Assembly: GCA_963969595.1 (NCBI GenBank)
Contig: OZ018410.1
Coordinates: forward strand, 42,575,413 to 42,639,412
From: Neckera pumila
Lineage: Eukaryota > Streptophyta > Bryopsida > Hypnales > Neckeraceae
Reading direction: 5' to 3'
Length of the DNA: 64,000 nt
Below are positions 13,191 through 24,600 of this stretch, one piece after another. A program made the position numbers and the translations under genes. The number at the start of each line of letters is the position of its first letter. Position 1 is the first letter of the stretch. The notes under the pieces were generated by a model. That model saw only the letters and a list, made by a program, of their open reading frames with translations. It searched no databases and had not been told where the DNA came from.

Positions 13191-13760
13191 ACTCCCTCTG
13201 TCCCAAAATGATTGTCCCATGACAAACTTTTTTCAAGATTAAAGAGAAATTTGAGAATTTGGAAAAGTAATGAATGCAAACATGTAGACTAACTCTTGAT
13301 TTGCTCAACAATTTGCAAAAATGGCAATATCAAGTTTAAAGCATGAACTATTAAAGCAAGAAATTTGAAGCTACAAGTTCATGTAGTAAATCACCTTCTA
13401 GCTTATGATTTCCCACCAAAAATGAATACTAAGCATAGCAACATATTGTTTTCCATCTTTTCTTTGTACCACGTGAAGACTTTGTAAAGATAATTTAGGA
13501 TTAGATTTTTCTTGAGCAGCTTGAAAGCAGCTTGTTTTGCAACTTGTGTAACTAAAACTAACTATTTCATAAATTATGTCTTCGTGAAATTGACATTGAT
13601 GGTTTTATGAATTGTGTCTTCATCTAATTGAAAGTCTTATTGTGACAAACTGACTATTTCATGAATTGCATCTTCATATAACTAAATTTGAAGTAGTGGA
13701 CAATCATTTTTGGACATCTATTTTTGGAAAAATTGACAATTATTTTGGGATGGAGGGAGT
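13191..13760. mobile_element. Stowaway-like (Tc1/mariner-type) element
   Basis: The left end reads CTCCCTCTGTCCCAAAAT. The right end, reversed, reads CTCCCTCCATCCCAAAAT. These match the Stowaway terminal consensus. At 570 bp it is long for a Stowaway MITE, and no transposase is visible. A TA duplication is not preserved at the edges. Confidence 0.75.
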
Positions 13761-13929
13761 CATTATAGAAAGTCTGGGCCCTGTGAAGGGCCGTTTGACT
13801 TTTGGTCGGATGTGCAAATCCAAAGAAAAAAAAATATTTAAATTTATTTATTTATTTTAGCTTCAAAAGGCACTTCATGTTTTGGCAAATTGAACAATTG
13901 AAGTCAAATTAAGGCACTTGTTTATTTTA

Positions 13930-14790
13930 TTGGGTTAAAACTTGTGGAGAGAAGCTCTTTATACTAGTGGAGGATAGGAGTAGGGGAGACATTGCATGTG
14001 AGATATATGAATTAAGAAGATAAGGAGCTTGGTTGCTTGTTTTGAAGTAGAATCCAAAAAATATGTAAAAATTGAAATTTTAGACCTCATTTAGACATAG
14101 TAGAAAAACCTTTTTGAAAGAACTTTGAACTAAAAAAAGTGGGGGATTTATGCCACCTTTCATTTCCAAAAAAATTGTTCGAGGTTTTGAGCCTCCTCCT
14201 AAAAGTTATGGACAAATTTCAAATAGGGGTTGGAAGGAACATTTTTTTAGACATTTGTAAACACCCTCTTTGAAATTTGTCTTACTACAAGAAAATGGGG
14301 TGCTTTAAGTGAGTTTTTAAGTATAGTCCTAGACATAAGTTTTATATAATGACCTTTAAGGCAATTTTCAGCAAAATTTTACTAGAAAGACATGTATTTC
14401 TAATAAAATTTTGCTGAAAATTGCCTTAAAGGTCATTACTTAAAACCTTATGTCTAGGACTATATTTAAAAACTCATTTAAAATACTCCATTCTCTTATA
14501 GTGTCTACTACTTTTAAATGGAGGCTCAAAACCTCAAACGGATATTTGGAAATGAAAAGTAGCATAAATCTCTATTTTTTTTTGTTGAAAGTTCTTTCAA
14601 AACATTTTTCTATTATGCCTAAATGAGCTCTAAAAATTAAGTTTTTATACCATTTTCAGATTCTACCTCAAAATGAGCAACCAAGTTTCTTTTCTTCTTA
14701 ATTCATATATCCCACATGCATTGTCTTCCCTATTCTTACCCCACTAGTATAAAGAGCTCTCTCCACTCTCCACAATTTTAACTCACTAAG
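13930..14790. repeat. Large fold-back (inverted repeat) element
   Basis: The left arm (about 13930-14282) and right arm (about 14504-14790) are reverse complements with moderate divergence, for example 'agctctttatactagtgg' against its mirror near 14750. A 221 bp CACTA MITE occupies the centre. A single-arm copy lies inside the CACTA element (about 16940-17230) and a second fold-back at 31815-32345. Confidence 0.8.
14283..14503. mobile_element. CACTA-derived hairpin MITE
   Basis: Terminal repeats are TACTACAAGAAAATGG and, reversed, CACTATAAGAGAATGG. It is palindromic almost throughout (the interior AATTTTCAGCAAAATTTT is mirrored). A 3-bp duplication TCT lies at 14280-14282 and 14504-14506, the CACTA target length. 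It sits at the symmetry centre of the fold-back. Confidence 0.85.
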
Positions 14791-15089
14791 CTAAACAATT
14801 CACTACAAGAAAGTGGCCACTTTTGTGACTGCAACACATGACTTCAATATAGTCACAGTGCAGTCAAATGTACACATTTGACTGCAAAATGACTCCGGGG
14901 CCTTGCAATTATAGTGGATAAGTTGTTTATATACAATTGCAATTTTAATTATCACCAACAATGAAGAGCCTTGGATGTAAAAGTAGATGAATGATTGATT
15001 CCATTAAGGTGGTAAAGAAAATTGGAGTTAAGGAAATGGCCTTTGAGCTGCCATGTGGAAAATGCATGTGCTTTGCGACCTAGGTGGCC

Positions 15090-15400
15090 GTCTATGTAGA
15101 GAGTCATTTGGAAGTCATTTTGGAAGTCATTCTAAAGTCACAATAGATCCATTAAACATCTGACTTGGATGGCCACGTTGGAAGTCATTTTGAAGTCATG
15201 ATAGACCAATTAAACATCTAACATGGACGGCCATGTCAAAAGTCATTTGGAAGTCATTGTAAAATCAAGATAGATCCATTAAATATCTGATGTGGACGGC
15301 CACGTCAAAAGTCATTTGAAAGTCATTATAAAGTTAGATAGATCCAATAACATATGACATGGACAATCATGTTGGAGGTCATTTGGAAGTTGCTCTGGAC
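15090..15400. repeat. CACTA subterminal tandem repeats, left
   Basis: About four or five units of roughly 65 bp. Each contains AAGTCATTT(G/T)GAAGTCATT, then AGATAGATCCATTAAA and GGACGGCCACGT. They are probably transposase-binding clusters, as in En/Spm. Confidence 0.75.
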
Positions 15401-17389
15401 TTTTTGCATTGTTTTGGTAGATTGTCACATGCCACTTCATTCTGTAGTCATTTTGTAGTCACATATGAATACATTCAAAGTTCTACAACAATATACCATA
15501 TAAAATATACAATATATACACCATATGCATACAATATATCATACATCATATATCATATTTGGCTTATGTGCCCACACAATTCCAAAACCCTTAGAGCATT
15601 TGCCACCACATACTGCAAAGGGTCACGGAAATGCAATTGTTGTATGAAGGCACCACTTTTGGGCTCCACCGCAAGCACGCAAATCCCTTTCCTAATTTTA
15701 TGGGCAACGCTATAACCCTCCCTCCACGCCATATTGAAAGTCTTTTCTGTCTACGCAGTAGCTCACGTAACGAGGAATCATTCTCACCCTGCGGCTTGCA
15801 AACAATGTATGACAAAATTTTCAAAAACCTAAGAGCTCTCACTGTTAATCTCGGAAAACATTGTAATTTCTGTAAAATCCTGTTATGCAAGGATTGTGTA
15901 AATTTTGCAAAGGCTCTGAGTATTCTTTTGCAAGGTCTCTCTACAATGGCTCCCGTGTAATTTCTATAAATTGCCGTGTAATTTGTGCAAACTGCAATAT
16001 GTAAAGATCTACATTTGTTATGATTGAATTTCTGCAAGGCTCGATTGAGCTTTGTAGTTTCTACCTCGTTGCAAGGCTCGATTGAATTGTGTAATTTCCA
16101 CCTTGATTCAAACTCTGCAATTTCTGTAAATTTCTATAAATTTACCAATTATTGTCAATTGCACCGCGAGTTACTACCGGGAGCAAATATTTAAGAAGAA
16201 ACTTTCAGAGTTTTCAAAAAGTGACATTGATAAGAGTTCACGAGAACCTTTGAGACTTGTACGTGGATTAGTGTTATGTTGTATTTGTTGTACATATTAT
16301 CAGTGACTTATTGTAAGCCATGAAAATTTTGTAATTTTTTTATCACAATTTGTTGCTTAATTACTCCATAATCTCCATAATTACTTAAATATACGCTCAA
16401 TTTATTGTTGTACACTCTTATATTAAATTCCACGACCCTTTTTGAAAGAAACTTTTCCTTAAAAAGCATTTTTTTTTGCAAACTTCAAATTAGTGATTCT
16501 GTTGGTAAATTTCAAGGCAATTAATGTACAAATATTGTTGAGTTTAGGATTATGATGGATATTGATACTCTTTAATGCATTTGGAAATGCTGTGATCCTT
16601 TAAATTTCAGGTATTTGGATCCCATCTTCTTTTGATGACTATCCTGTTGCAATGCAAACATCTCTCGGCTAGGATATACCAACTTTCACCGAGGAAGAAG
16701 TCGGTCTTTGATCATTTCATGTAAATTGATCTTTTCATGTAAATTGCTCGTTTCATTGAAAATTGATCCTTGTTTAACAATCTCTATTTTGTTACGATGC
16801 GATGGAGATGGCGATGCGCCACTTACAAAAAAAGGGGAGACGGAACGGGAACTCTCTTGTGACTGCACACTGGGAAAGGATTTTTTACATTCCTGGTTCC
16901 GTGATGCGGTGGAGGTGCTCTTAATGTATAAGTATGAAGAGATGACATACAAGCCCTTTATACAAGTGGGGTGGTAGGAGGCATGTGGGATATGTAAAAC
17001 ACAAGAATTAAGTTACAAGTGATATTTGAGACCTCATTTAGGCACAGGGAATATTATATTTTTTCAAAAATAATTGAACTAATCAAAAAGTTGGGAAATA
17101 AATCTCACTTTCATCTCCAAAAATCCGTTTCAGATTTGGAGCCTCTAATCAAAAGTTATGAACAAATTTGTAAAAAGAACTGGAAAGGATATTTTCTTAA
17201 ACATTTTCTAATATCCTCTGACTTTGATTTTTGTCCATCTTTGTTGTATATGGCATACATGAAAATGTGCTACTGATGCAAGAGAAATGTGATGAAAAGT
17301 ACATAAGATGTTTGAAAATTACATAATGCATCACATTGTGCAAGGCGCCAAAGCAATAGTAGAGTAGGTATGGAGTAGTCTAAGACATT

Positions 17390-17640
17390 TTCAAGTCATT
17401 CTGCAGTCTTCAGTAGTCATTATGCAGTGGCACTGTAGAGGCAATGTTGTCGTCCATATTAGAATCAAGGAAATGGTGAAACAAATCAGTAATAACAAGG
17501 TGGAATCTATTAGACAATGTGTGTCAGTCGGGTTGCTGAGTGAAACCGTGGGTCACGATGAAGCAGCATTGAAGTCGTTCTTCAGTAGTCCAAGAGTGAC
17601 GAAGTCACGTCAAAAGTCATTTAGGAGTCATTAGTAAGTG
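17390..17640. repeat. CACTA subterminal repeats, right
   Basis: AGTCATT / GAAGTC motifs recur in looser arrangement toward the right half (for example near 17400, 17570 and 17610), mirroring the left cluster. Confidence 0.5.
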
Positions 17641-18954
17641 GGAGTTGGGATGCAACGTAGTGATCAATATGAAGCTGAATTATGACTTCTTGGATGACAA
17701 AAACCAGCATGAAAACGTCTTAGTGCGTATCTATTGGGACTCGTACTAATTCGAATAGCAGCTAGTTCAGCCTCACAGAAGCATCGTATGATTCTATGTC
17801 ACATTTGCCTAAATGTATTGTTTCCATATTTATAGAAGAGTACATAAATCTTCTCAAGATCTACAACATGAAGATAAAAATGGCATATCCAAAGAACGAG
17901 ACGCACATAGGCGGAATGCTTGCAACTCTAAGTCCATCCTTACTAAGTATTCATTCAAGAAGTGAACTACATCCTAGAATAGAAGGTTTACAAAGTTCAA
18001 AAGAAATGTCGGAGGCATCAGTCTCCAGAAAAAAAATGCAGTACAATAGTACCTGACAAGATGTTAAACAAAAATTGTGAGAAAAAGCAGAGGGAAAAAA
18101 GGGGTGAATGGGGGAAAAAAATGAAGCCATGAATTGGTCTTTCCATAAATAGAATTAAAGAAATAATGCAAAAGAAGGCCGGGCAATTCACTAGAAATTT
18201 AATTTGTGACGATGCAACAAAAAGAGTTTTTAAAAACCAAAAATGAAAAAGAAATATTTCCTCCGTTAGTACTGAAAGGGTCACTATTTGTCCAAATAAA
18301 TAAATTAATAAACAAATACAAGTGATGATAAAAAAAATTTAAGAGACAATTAATTGTCCTAATCAAATGAAGGAAAAAAATTGAGAAAAAAATTGAGAAA
18401 TATGTCAATAAACACTTAACCAAAGGGTGAACAAAAAAACTCATACAAAGAAGACACATTGTGCAAAATTCTTAAGAGATAAAACAGAAATAAAAAAGAG
18501 AAATACTCCAACAGAAAAAGATGAGAGAAAAAGATAAGAGAACAAAAAGCTCTGCCATTTGGTAGTGCATAGGAAGTTACACAAAAGTGACGATGTAGTT
18601 GTGGTGCAATGGAACGCAGTCACAATTTACAACTGCAGACAACTGTTCCATGATTGCGAGTTCCACGGGCGGTTTTTGTGTATCCACAGTGGCAGCTTCA
18701 GAATGCAGTGAACGGACTACAATAGATGAATTCTATATTCTGTCAAGTTGTCATCCTAAAGTCGCAGCGGCGACTGTACAATAATTGCGAGACTGTAGAA
18801 ACCTCTCCCGTTGGTGCAATGAGAGAGGAGCAGTCACTTTTTAGTCATACCGGACATGCAATCATTTTTTTGCAGGCACAAAAGTGGCGAGTTTCTTGTA
18901 GTGATTGCTTTATTTAACATTAATATTGTTTCAATCAAGTCAAATAAAAATTAA

Positions 18955-19875
18955 TTAACCCCTAAATGCCCATTATCCCCTTGCAGGACAAAATGGATTT
19001 CGGGCAAGCTCCTATAGTCTCAATATTTGTTGTAATTTTCTGAATTTTTTTGAAGATAGAGAATCACATTAGCTTTCCGAAAATGTCATTTTTATTTCAA
19101 TCGGTGCCTGGTAGCAAAAGTTATGGTAGAAAAAATCCAAATTTTAGTTCAGCAGGCAGAAAAAAACCCTCACAAAACCTTTAAATTTAAATTTTTAAAT
19201 TTTTGTTCATATAGATTTTATTTTCATCTACATGGGAAGCTTTGATTCATTCCATTTGGATTTGTTATGCAAAAGTTATGGACAATCTTATTTTTTGGGC
19301 AATTAGAGCATCTTCTTGAAAAAATAACTTGTAGGATTCATTTCTGAACTCAAGTTTGACAATTTAAAAAAAAAAAAGTTTCACAAGGGTAAGATTTCTT
19401 TCTAGAACAATCTCACCATTGAGGTTAGTATATTTCAACCCTATCTTAGAGCTATTAATGATTTCATTTTTCCTTCAATTATAAACCTACTTCTACTTAA
19501 TAAATTTTTAATGAGTGAAAACTAAGTGTGTGTTTTTTGAATTCTTTTTCCTAGATTTTCAACTCAATTCTTCATCATATAAAATTAGAAATTCAAAATC
19601 ATTAGAGCAAAAATTTTAATTTAAAAAGGTTCAAAGCTAAAAAATGTAGTTGAACAAGGTGCAAAAAAACTTGATTCCTTCACTTTAAATGCAAATATCT
19701 TGCAATCTACACGGTCAAAGTTTCTAAAATTTCTTCCACACAATCCTACACTAGTGTAGTACAAGATCCTATGGTTAAATATGCCAAAAATATATTAAAT
19801 GTTTTTTTTTGCTCTTTACTATAGAAATGGCAGTTTTGCAAGGTTTTTGGCAGGAAAATGGCCATTTCTATAGCA
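18955..19875 (+). mobile_element. TTAA-flanked element, subfamily A (right end truncated)
   Basis: It begins TTAACCCCTAAATGCCCA and follows copy 39245-40174 to the 'GTTTTTGGCAGGAAAATGGCC' phrase. It then runs into a mirrored copy of its own last 20 bases instead of the normal terminus. Confidence 0.7.
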
Positions 19876-20531
19876 AAGAGCTTAAGTCAAACTTTGTAGC
19901 TTGATTGAATTTAATTTGACGTAATTGAAACTATTGTCAATTAAGCAATTAAGAATCTTTAATTAAGAATCTTCAAGGAGATGTAAAGGTTCAAAATTGC
20001 AAATACAGTGGTCTGTATGTTTGAAAAATAATAATTAAATTAAATTAATTTTTTTATTTAAGTCGTGAAAAGAATTATGACCTGACTAATTTTCGCAAAA
20101 TTCACACTCTGACTAGTCACTGACGTTTTTTGGGAGTGTCAGACCAGCTTGTAATAGCTTGGTATGTCATTGCGGAACAACCCTTACATGGCCTCAGATT
20201 TTCTCTAATGAATAGGAACCAGAGCAAGACTAGAGGTAGAAGTCTATAAAGTTACTGGACTCTAAAAGCCTTTTCTAACACATAGGAACATATTGCTTTC
20301 TTCAATGCACAAATTACATTTGTCAAATGTACCAATATTGAACATATCAGGTGTAAATGCTCTTTAAGGATTAAATGATGCAAACTTCAAACTTCATTAA
20401 CAAAACCACAAAGGTCTAAAACATATGAAATGACTAGGATTTAATCCCAATTCCATTTATCTTCTAATAAATATTTTTATTGAAAAATTGTTCAAGAAGC
20501 CACATTACAAAGCACTTGGAAAATAGTCTCT

Positions 20532-21081
20532 TTAACCCCCAAACAACATTTTATGTCTACGCTTGGTCAAACTTCATTAGATTTCTAAATTAAAATATGC
20601 ATTTTAAAATTTTGATATTTTTCACATAGTAATAATATATGTCTAAAATTGAATCTCATTTTTTTTTTAAATTAAAAAGATCAACTTGAACTTTTTATGA
20701 TTTTTCAAGGAAATTTCTTTATAAAAATCTTAGTAATTACAAAAGAATTTAAAATAATATAAAAACTTCAAGACAAATGTAAATAATAGTGACAAACATT
20801 GTGGTGTAATTGGTGTACTTTTTAAGCTCACACTAACACTAAGAGAAATTTGATAGAAAAAGTTCAAAAGTGGTATATTTTTAGCTTTCAAGATGCTCTT
20901 TTCAAAGTGTCACAAAAAAATTTCGTCATTTGAAAAAATTTAAAATGGAATAAAAAGTAAATAATTAGAGCTACATATTTTTAATTGACGCTAAAAAGCA
21001 TTTAAATTCAAGAATTATGTGGAAAGTGACGATTTGACTTTCAAAATTGCCCGGGGGTTTGCATTGCCCTTTAAGGATTAA
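20532..21081 (+). mobile_element. TTAA-flanked element E, copy 2
   Basis: TTTAACCCCC marks the left edge (TTAA 20532-20535) and GGATTAAG the right (TTAA 21078-21081). It is 550 bp. Repeat F copy 1 lacks it and has a single TCAA at 10151-10154 at the matching point. No coding capacity is seen. Confidence 0.85.
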
Positions 21082-21248
21082 GATAGGTACATCCAAAATT
21101 ACATTGTGTCGAAAAGAGCCACTTCAATAGATCCTTGCTCTACATACATTTTTGAAATCAATACAATATCCAAGTGTTGCATTCTTTGGTGCATTAGAAC
21201 CTCCTTTCATTTGGCAACAAGGAAATATAAAAATTGGCCAATCTAATA

Positions 21249-21480
21249 CCGTACGTGTAGGTCAGTTTCGTAAATAACTAGGAAATCTGAAGTTGTTCCT
21301 GAAAATCTGAAAAAATTTCAAGAGAAAATCTGAGATAAATTCAAGGGATAATTTGAGAAATTTTCAACTATTCTGAAAATAAGAGAAAATCAGGAAAATT
21401 GAAACAGGCTGCCAAATTGTCCACATGTGAAAATTAAATTATTTCAACAACAAGTTGCCGAATCAGACCTAAACGTACGG
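21249..21480. mobile_element. TA-flanked MITE, 232 bp
   Basis: Ends are CCGTACGTGTAGGTC and, reversed, CCGTACGTTTAGGTC. TA is duplicated at 21247-21248 and 21481-21482. Removing one TA plus the element restores exactly the sequence at 10385-10401 in repeat F copy 1. A related element with AGGTCTGATTYGGCAA ends lies at about 51632-51832. Confidence 0.88.
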
Positions 21481-21699
21481 TAATAATAACTATGCACAGT
21501 AAAGATTAGTGACGCTTTTGGGTGTCCCTACCTTCTGAACCTTATTGCACAAGAACTTCAACAGAAATTGCAAGAAGCAGAGGTTGAAAATGGACGTTAT
21601 CCGCAGTGAGATTCCCACCTGGTCACTCCCAGACTCGCATCCCATTCAAACTCCTCTTCCACTGCTGATGAATCTCTTCACAGGTTTACAATTTTGTAC

Positions 21700-24600
21700 A
21701 TGAAATCGAGCGCAATGGCGGAGTCTGGAGTGATAACCGCATCGCATTTGCACTTCGGAGCGGGTTTGATTTCCTCCTCACAGGAATTGTCCCGAAGTCG
21801 CGCAACAGTAGTCTCGTCGCAGAGGCGAGCGGCGTTGGTTGTCGTGAGCGCGCAGGAGGGGAATCCAGGGGACGCGAAGACGAAGAAGGTCGGCGAAAGG
21901 AGACCTAGTGAGGGGTTGTTCAGTTTTGTTACGGACAATAACTCTAGTCGGAATGCTATACAATTGCCGAACGCACCTTCGGAGGATGGAAACCTGGGGC
22001 AGATGATCTCGGTATGGCTTTGGTCTTGCGTTTTTTTCTTACCCAATTTTCGAATTGATTAGAAACCTTCTTGCAAACCCGTGCTCACCTTCTCTCTTTC
22101 TGTTCTCGATCTTGGGTTGAGAATTCTAGTTCTATTGTGTGTAAATTGGAAAATTTCCAATATTCAAGATAATCCTCTAAATTGGTATGCAAAAGGAATG
22201 GCTGGCACGTTGTTTTGCAAAGTTGAGCTCAATTGGGGAGCTCTTCAAGCCAATGAGCCATTGTCTTGAATTTGCCTGATTTGGTTGGTCTTTGCTCAGC
22301 GTATAACTCTCAGTTTGCACTATTCTCAAAAGGTGCTATGAGTGAGTCCTACTCAAGAAAAAATGTTCTGTTATGTTCTTTCTTGAGAAGTTTCTGAACC
22401 GGCGGGAGAAGGAATCCCTGACGCTATGGTTTGCAAAGTTGAGCTCAATTTGAGAGCTCTTCAAGCCAATGATGAGCCATTGGCTTCAATTTTGCCTGAT
22501 TTGGTATGACTTTGCTCAAAATAGTTTGTAGTATTCGCAGTAGGTGCCATGTCAGTCCTACTTAAATGAATATTGTGTGAATCGATCCGTACATTTCAGA
22601 GTAATTGATCAATTGATTGATTGGGAAGTTGAATCCATGCTGTGGTGGGGAGTTCACATTCTTGAGTGAGCGGGGAAATAGAGTCTTTCTTTTGACATGG
22701 TGACTGGCGTGGTTGAGGCAGCGAATTGAGGGCAAGGGAAGGGACTATGGCGCCTACGTGCGAGCCGGCGACTTTCGTTGGTGGGTCAGAGAGACAGGTA
22801 CTTGTCTCTGAAACTCCAGGGTGCCGAAATCGTCGACAGCTTATCCTGCTTTTGCTAATTGAGAAGTGACTGCTCAAAAATCCCGACTATGTTTGTTTAT
22901 AGCATTGATTACGAGAACTGCAATCACTGGATCTGCATTCTGAGGCTTTGCGGGACTTGCAGGTACAGCTGGTGCAAGGAATGGCACCGTGGTTTTTTTG
23001 CATGGGGCACCCACCCAGTCTTACAGCTACAGAGTGGTCTTGGCACAGGTTAGACTCTTGACATCTTCCTTCACTTAACCCTAAAGATCCAAGCTAGTAG
23101 CTCAAATTGTGCCGCATGTTTTTTTCAGCTGGTCGTATGGGGACTTTTATTTTGTTCAAATTTAATTGATTTTGGTTAACTCATTGGATCTTCTTCACTG
23201 ATTCTGGTGATATAAAATTTGGCCTCACCTGAATAGTATTTTATAATTGATGACCGATTGAATTGATCATTTCAGATCATGAATTCTCTGTCCTTAGAAA
23301 CCGGTAATAGGAATCTGAAGCTGTTTATAGTGAGATCTTTTCTCTTTCCTTTGGACGGATTATTCAATGACTGAGGTTTCCGCAGATGGCTAAAGAGGGA
23401 TATCACTGCTATGCTCCAGACTGGATCGGTTTCGGATTTAGTGAGAGACCTCAGCCTGAGTATGATTTTGCCTACACAGGTACGTATCTTTCATTTTCTG
23501 CTACGGGATATGATTATCTGGGGCGCCCTTTCTTTTGTATGACAGCTGTCCCAGCAGCATTGTCACTTTTCAATTGAAACAACTGAAATTTGAAGACAAG
23601 TGTTCTTTCCAAGTTGTGATTTCCTCCCCTTGCGATTCTTATCGCTGTAGCATGTTCATGGCGTCTATGAATATGAGGCCCCGCTCGCACCAACCAAGTA
23701 GCACCTTTCGCTAGCTGGAATTACTTATTGGGTGTTTGCATTGCCAAAGCAAAAAAAATTAGCAAATTAGTGCTTATTCCCAATACCTGGTGCTGAATTT
23801 ACATCCATTTGCACCAATTAAATTGTTCTCATTCCTATGGTTCGAAGTGCTAACCCCGCCTGCACCAACCAAATACCTTAATTCCCTATAAATTACCATG
23901 CAATGCAAGGATATAGGAGGTTGAGTTTCAGCTGATTAACGGGCCTTGTGGAACCAGCTAGCTAGTTGGCGCTATTTTGTTGGTGCTGGCGGGTCCTAAT
24001 CCAAGTTAGGTCATTAGATTTTGGTACTAGTGGAGATTTTGCCTTTCAAAAAATTTGCATGGATCGCCCAAGGAAAAAGAGATTGATTCTCAGTTTCTGG
24101 TGGGGATTCTGATCCACTCTAGGGTCCTGATCAACTCCTGCAGAGGACGCATATCACGAGGAGCTTGACAAGCTGATTGCCAAGTTGGACATTCCGTCCC
24201 CCTTCTACCTTGTCACTCAGGTAACAGGCGTCCCTCGCCAAATTTTAAACCATTACAATCTCATTGGATGCGCGACCAATTTTTCTGTCACAAATTTCGT
24301 GTCCGTTTGTTACTTGAAATCTCCCTTCGCGCCAATTGTTTGGATCCTCTTGCAGGGCTTTATTGTTGGATCATACGGCTTGACATGGGCTCTGAAGAAT
24401 CCAACCCGAGTCAAGAAGCTGGTTGCTATGAATACACCTCTGACGCCATCTGCCCCTCTTCCTGGAATCTTTAAACAGCTGAGGTGATCACTTACTAGCT
24501 TTTCATCCACTGCCCCTATTGAGACTTGGAATAGCAATATGCTTTAAGTTTTGGAGGTCTGACTGTGAGTTTAATGTTTCTGAAAATGTATAGTGTTGTA

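Larger units (their letters stand above)
14801..18903. mobile_element. CACTA (En/Spm) transposon, non-autonomous, 4.1 kb
   Basis: The ends CACTACAAGAAA...GCCACTTTTGTG match in inverted orientation over about 32 bp with three mismatches. The 3-bp target duplication ATT is present at 14798-14800 and 18904-18906. Subterminal regions carry many AAGTCATTTGG-type repeats, the family's usual transposase-binding arrangement. No TNPA- or TNPD-like protein is recognisable inside. The interior holds a stray arm of the fold-back family. Confidence 0.93.
20280..21515 (+). repeat. Repeat F, copy 2 (interrupted twice)
   Basis: It is collinear with copy 1 (9060-10440) once element E (20532-21081) and the TA-flanked MITE (21249-21480) are removed. 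Its right edge ends less than 200 bp upstream of the hydrolase start codon. Confidence 0.75.

Noticed and set aside
15591..16037. 148-codon minus-strand open frame
   Set aside because: It is inside the non-autonomous CACTA element and built partly from repeated TGTAATTTCTGTAAA-like phrases; no transposase motif.
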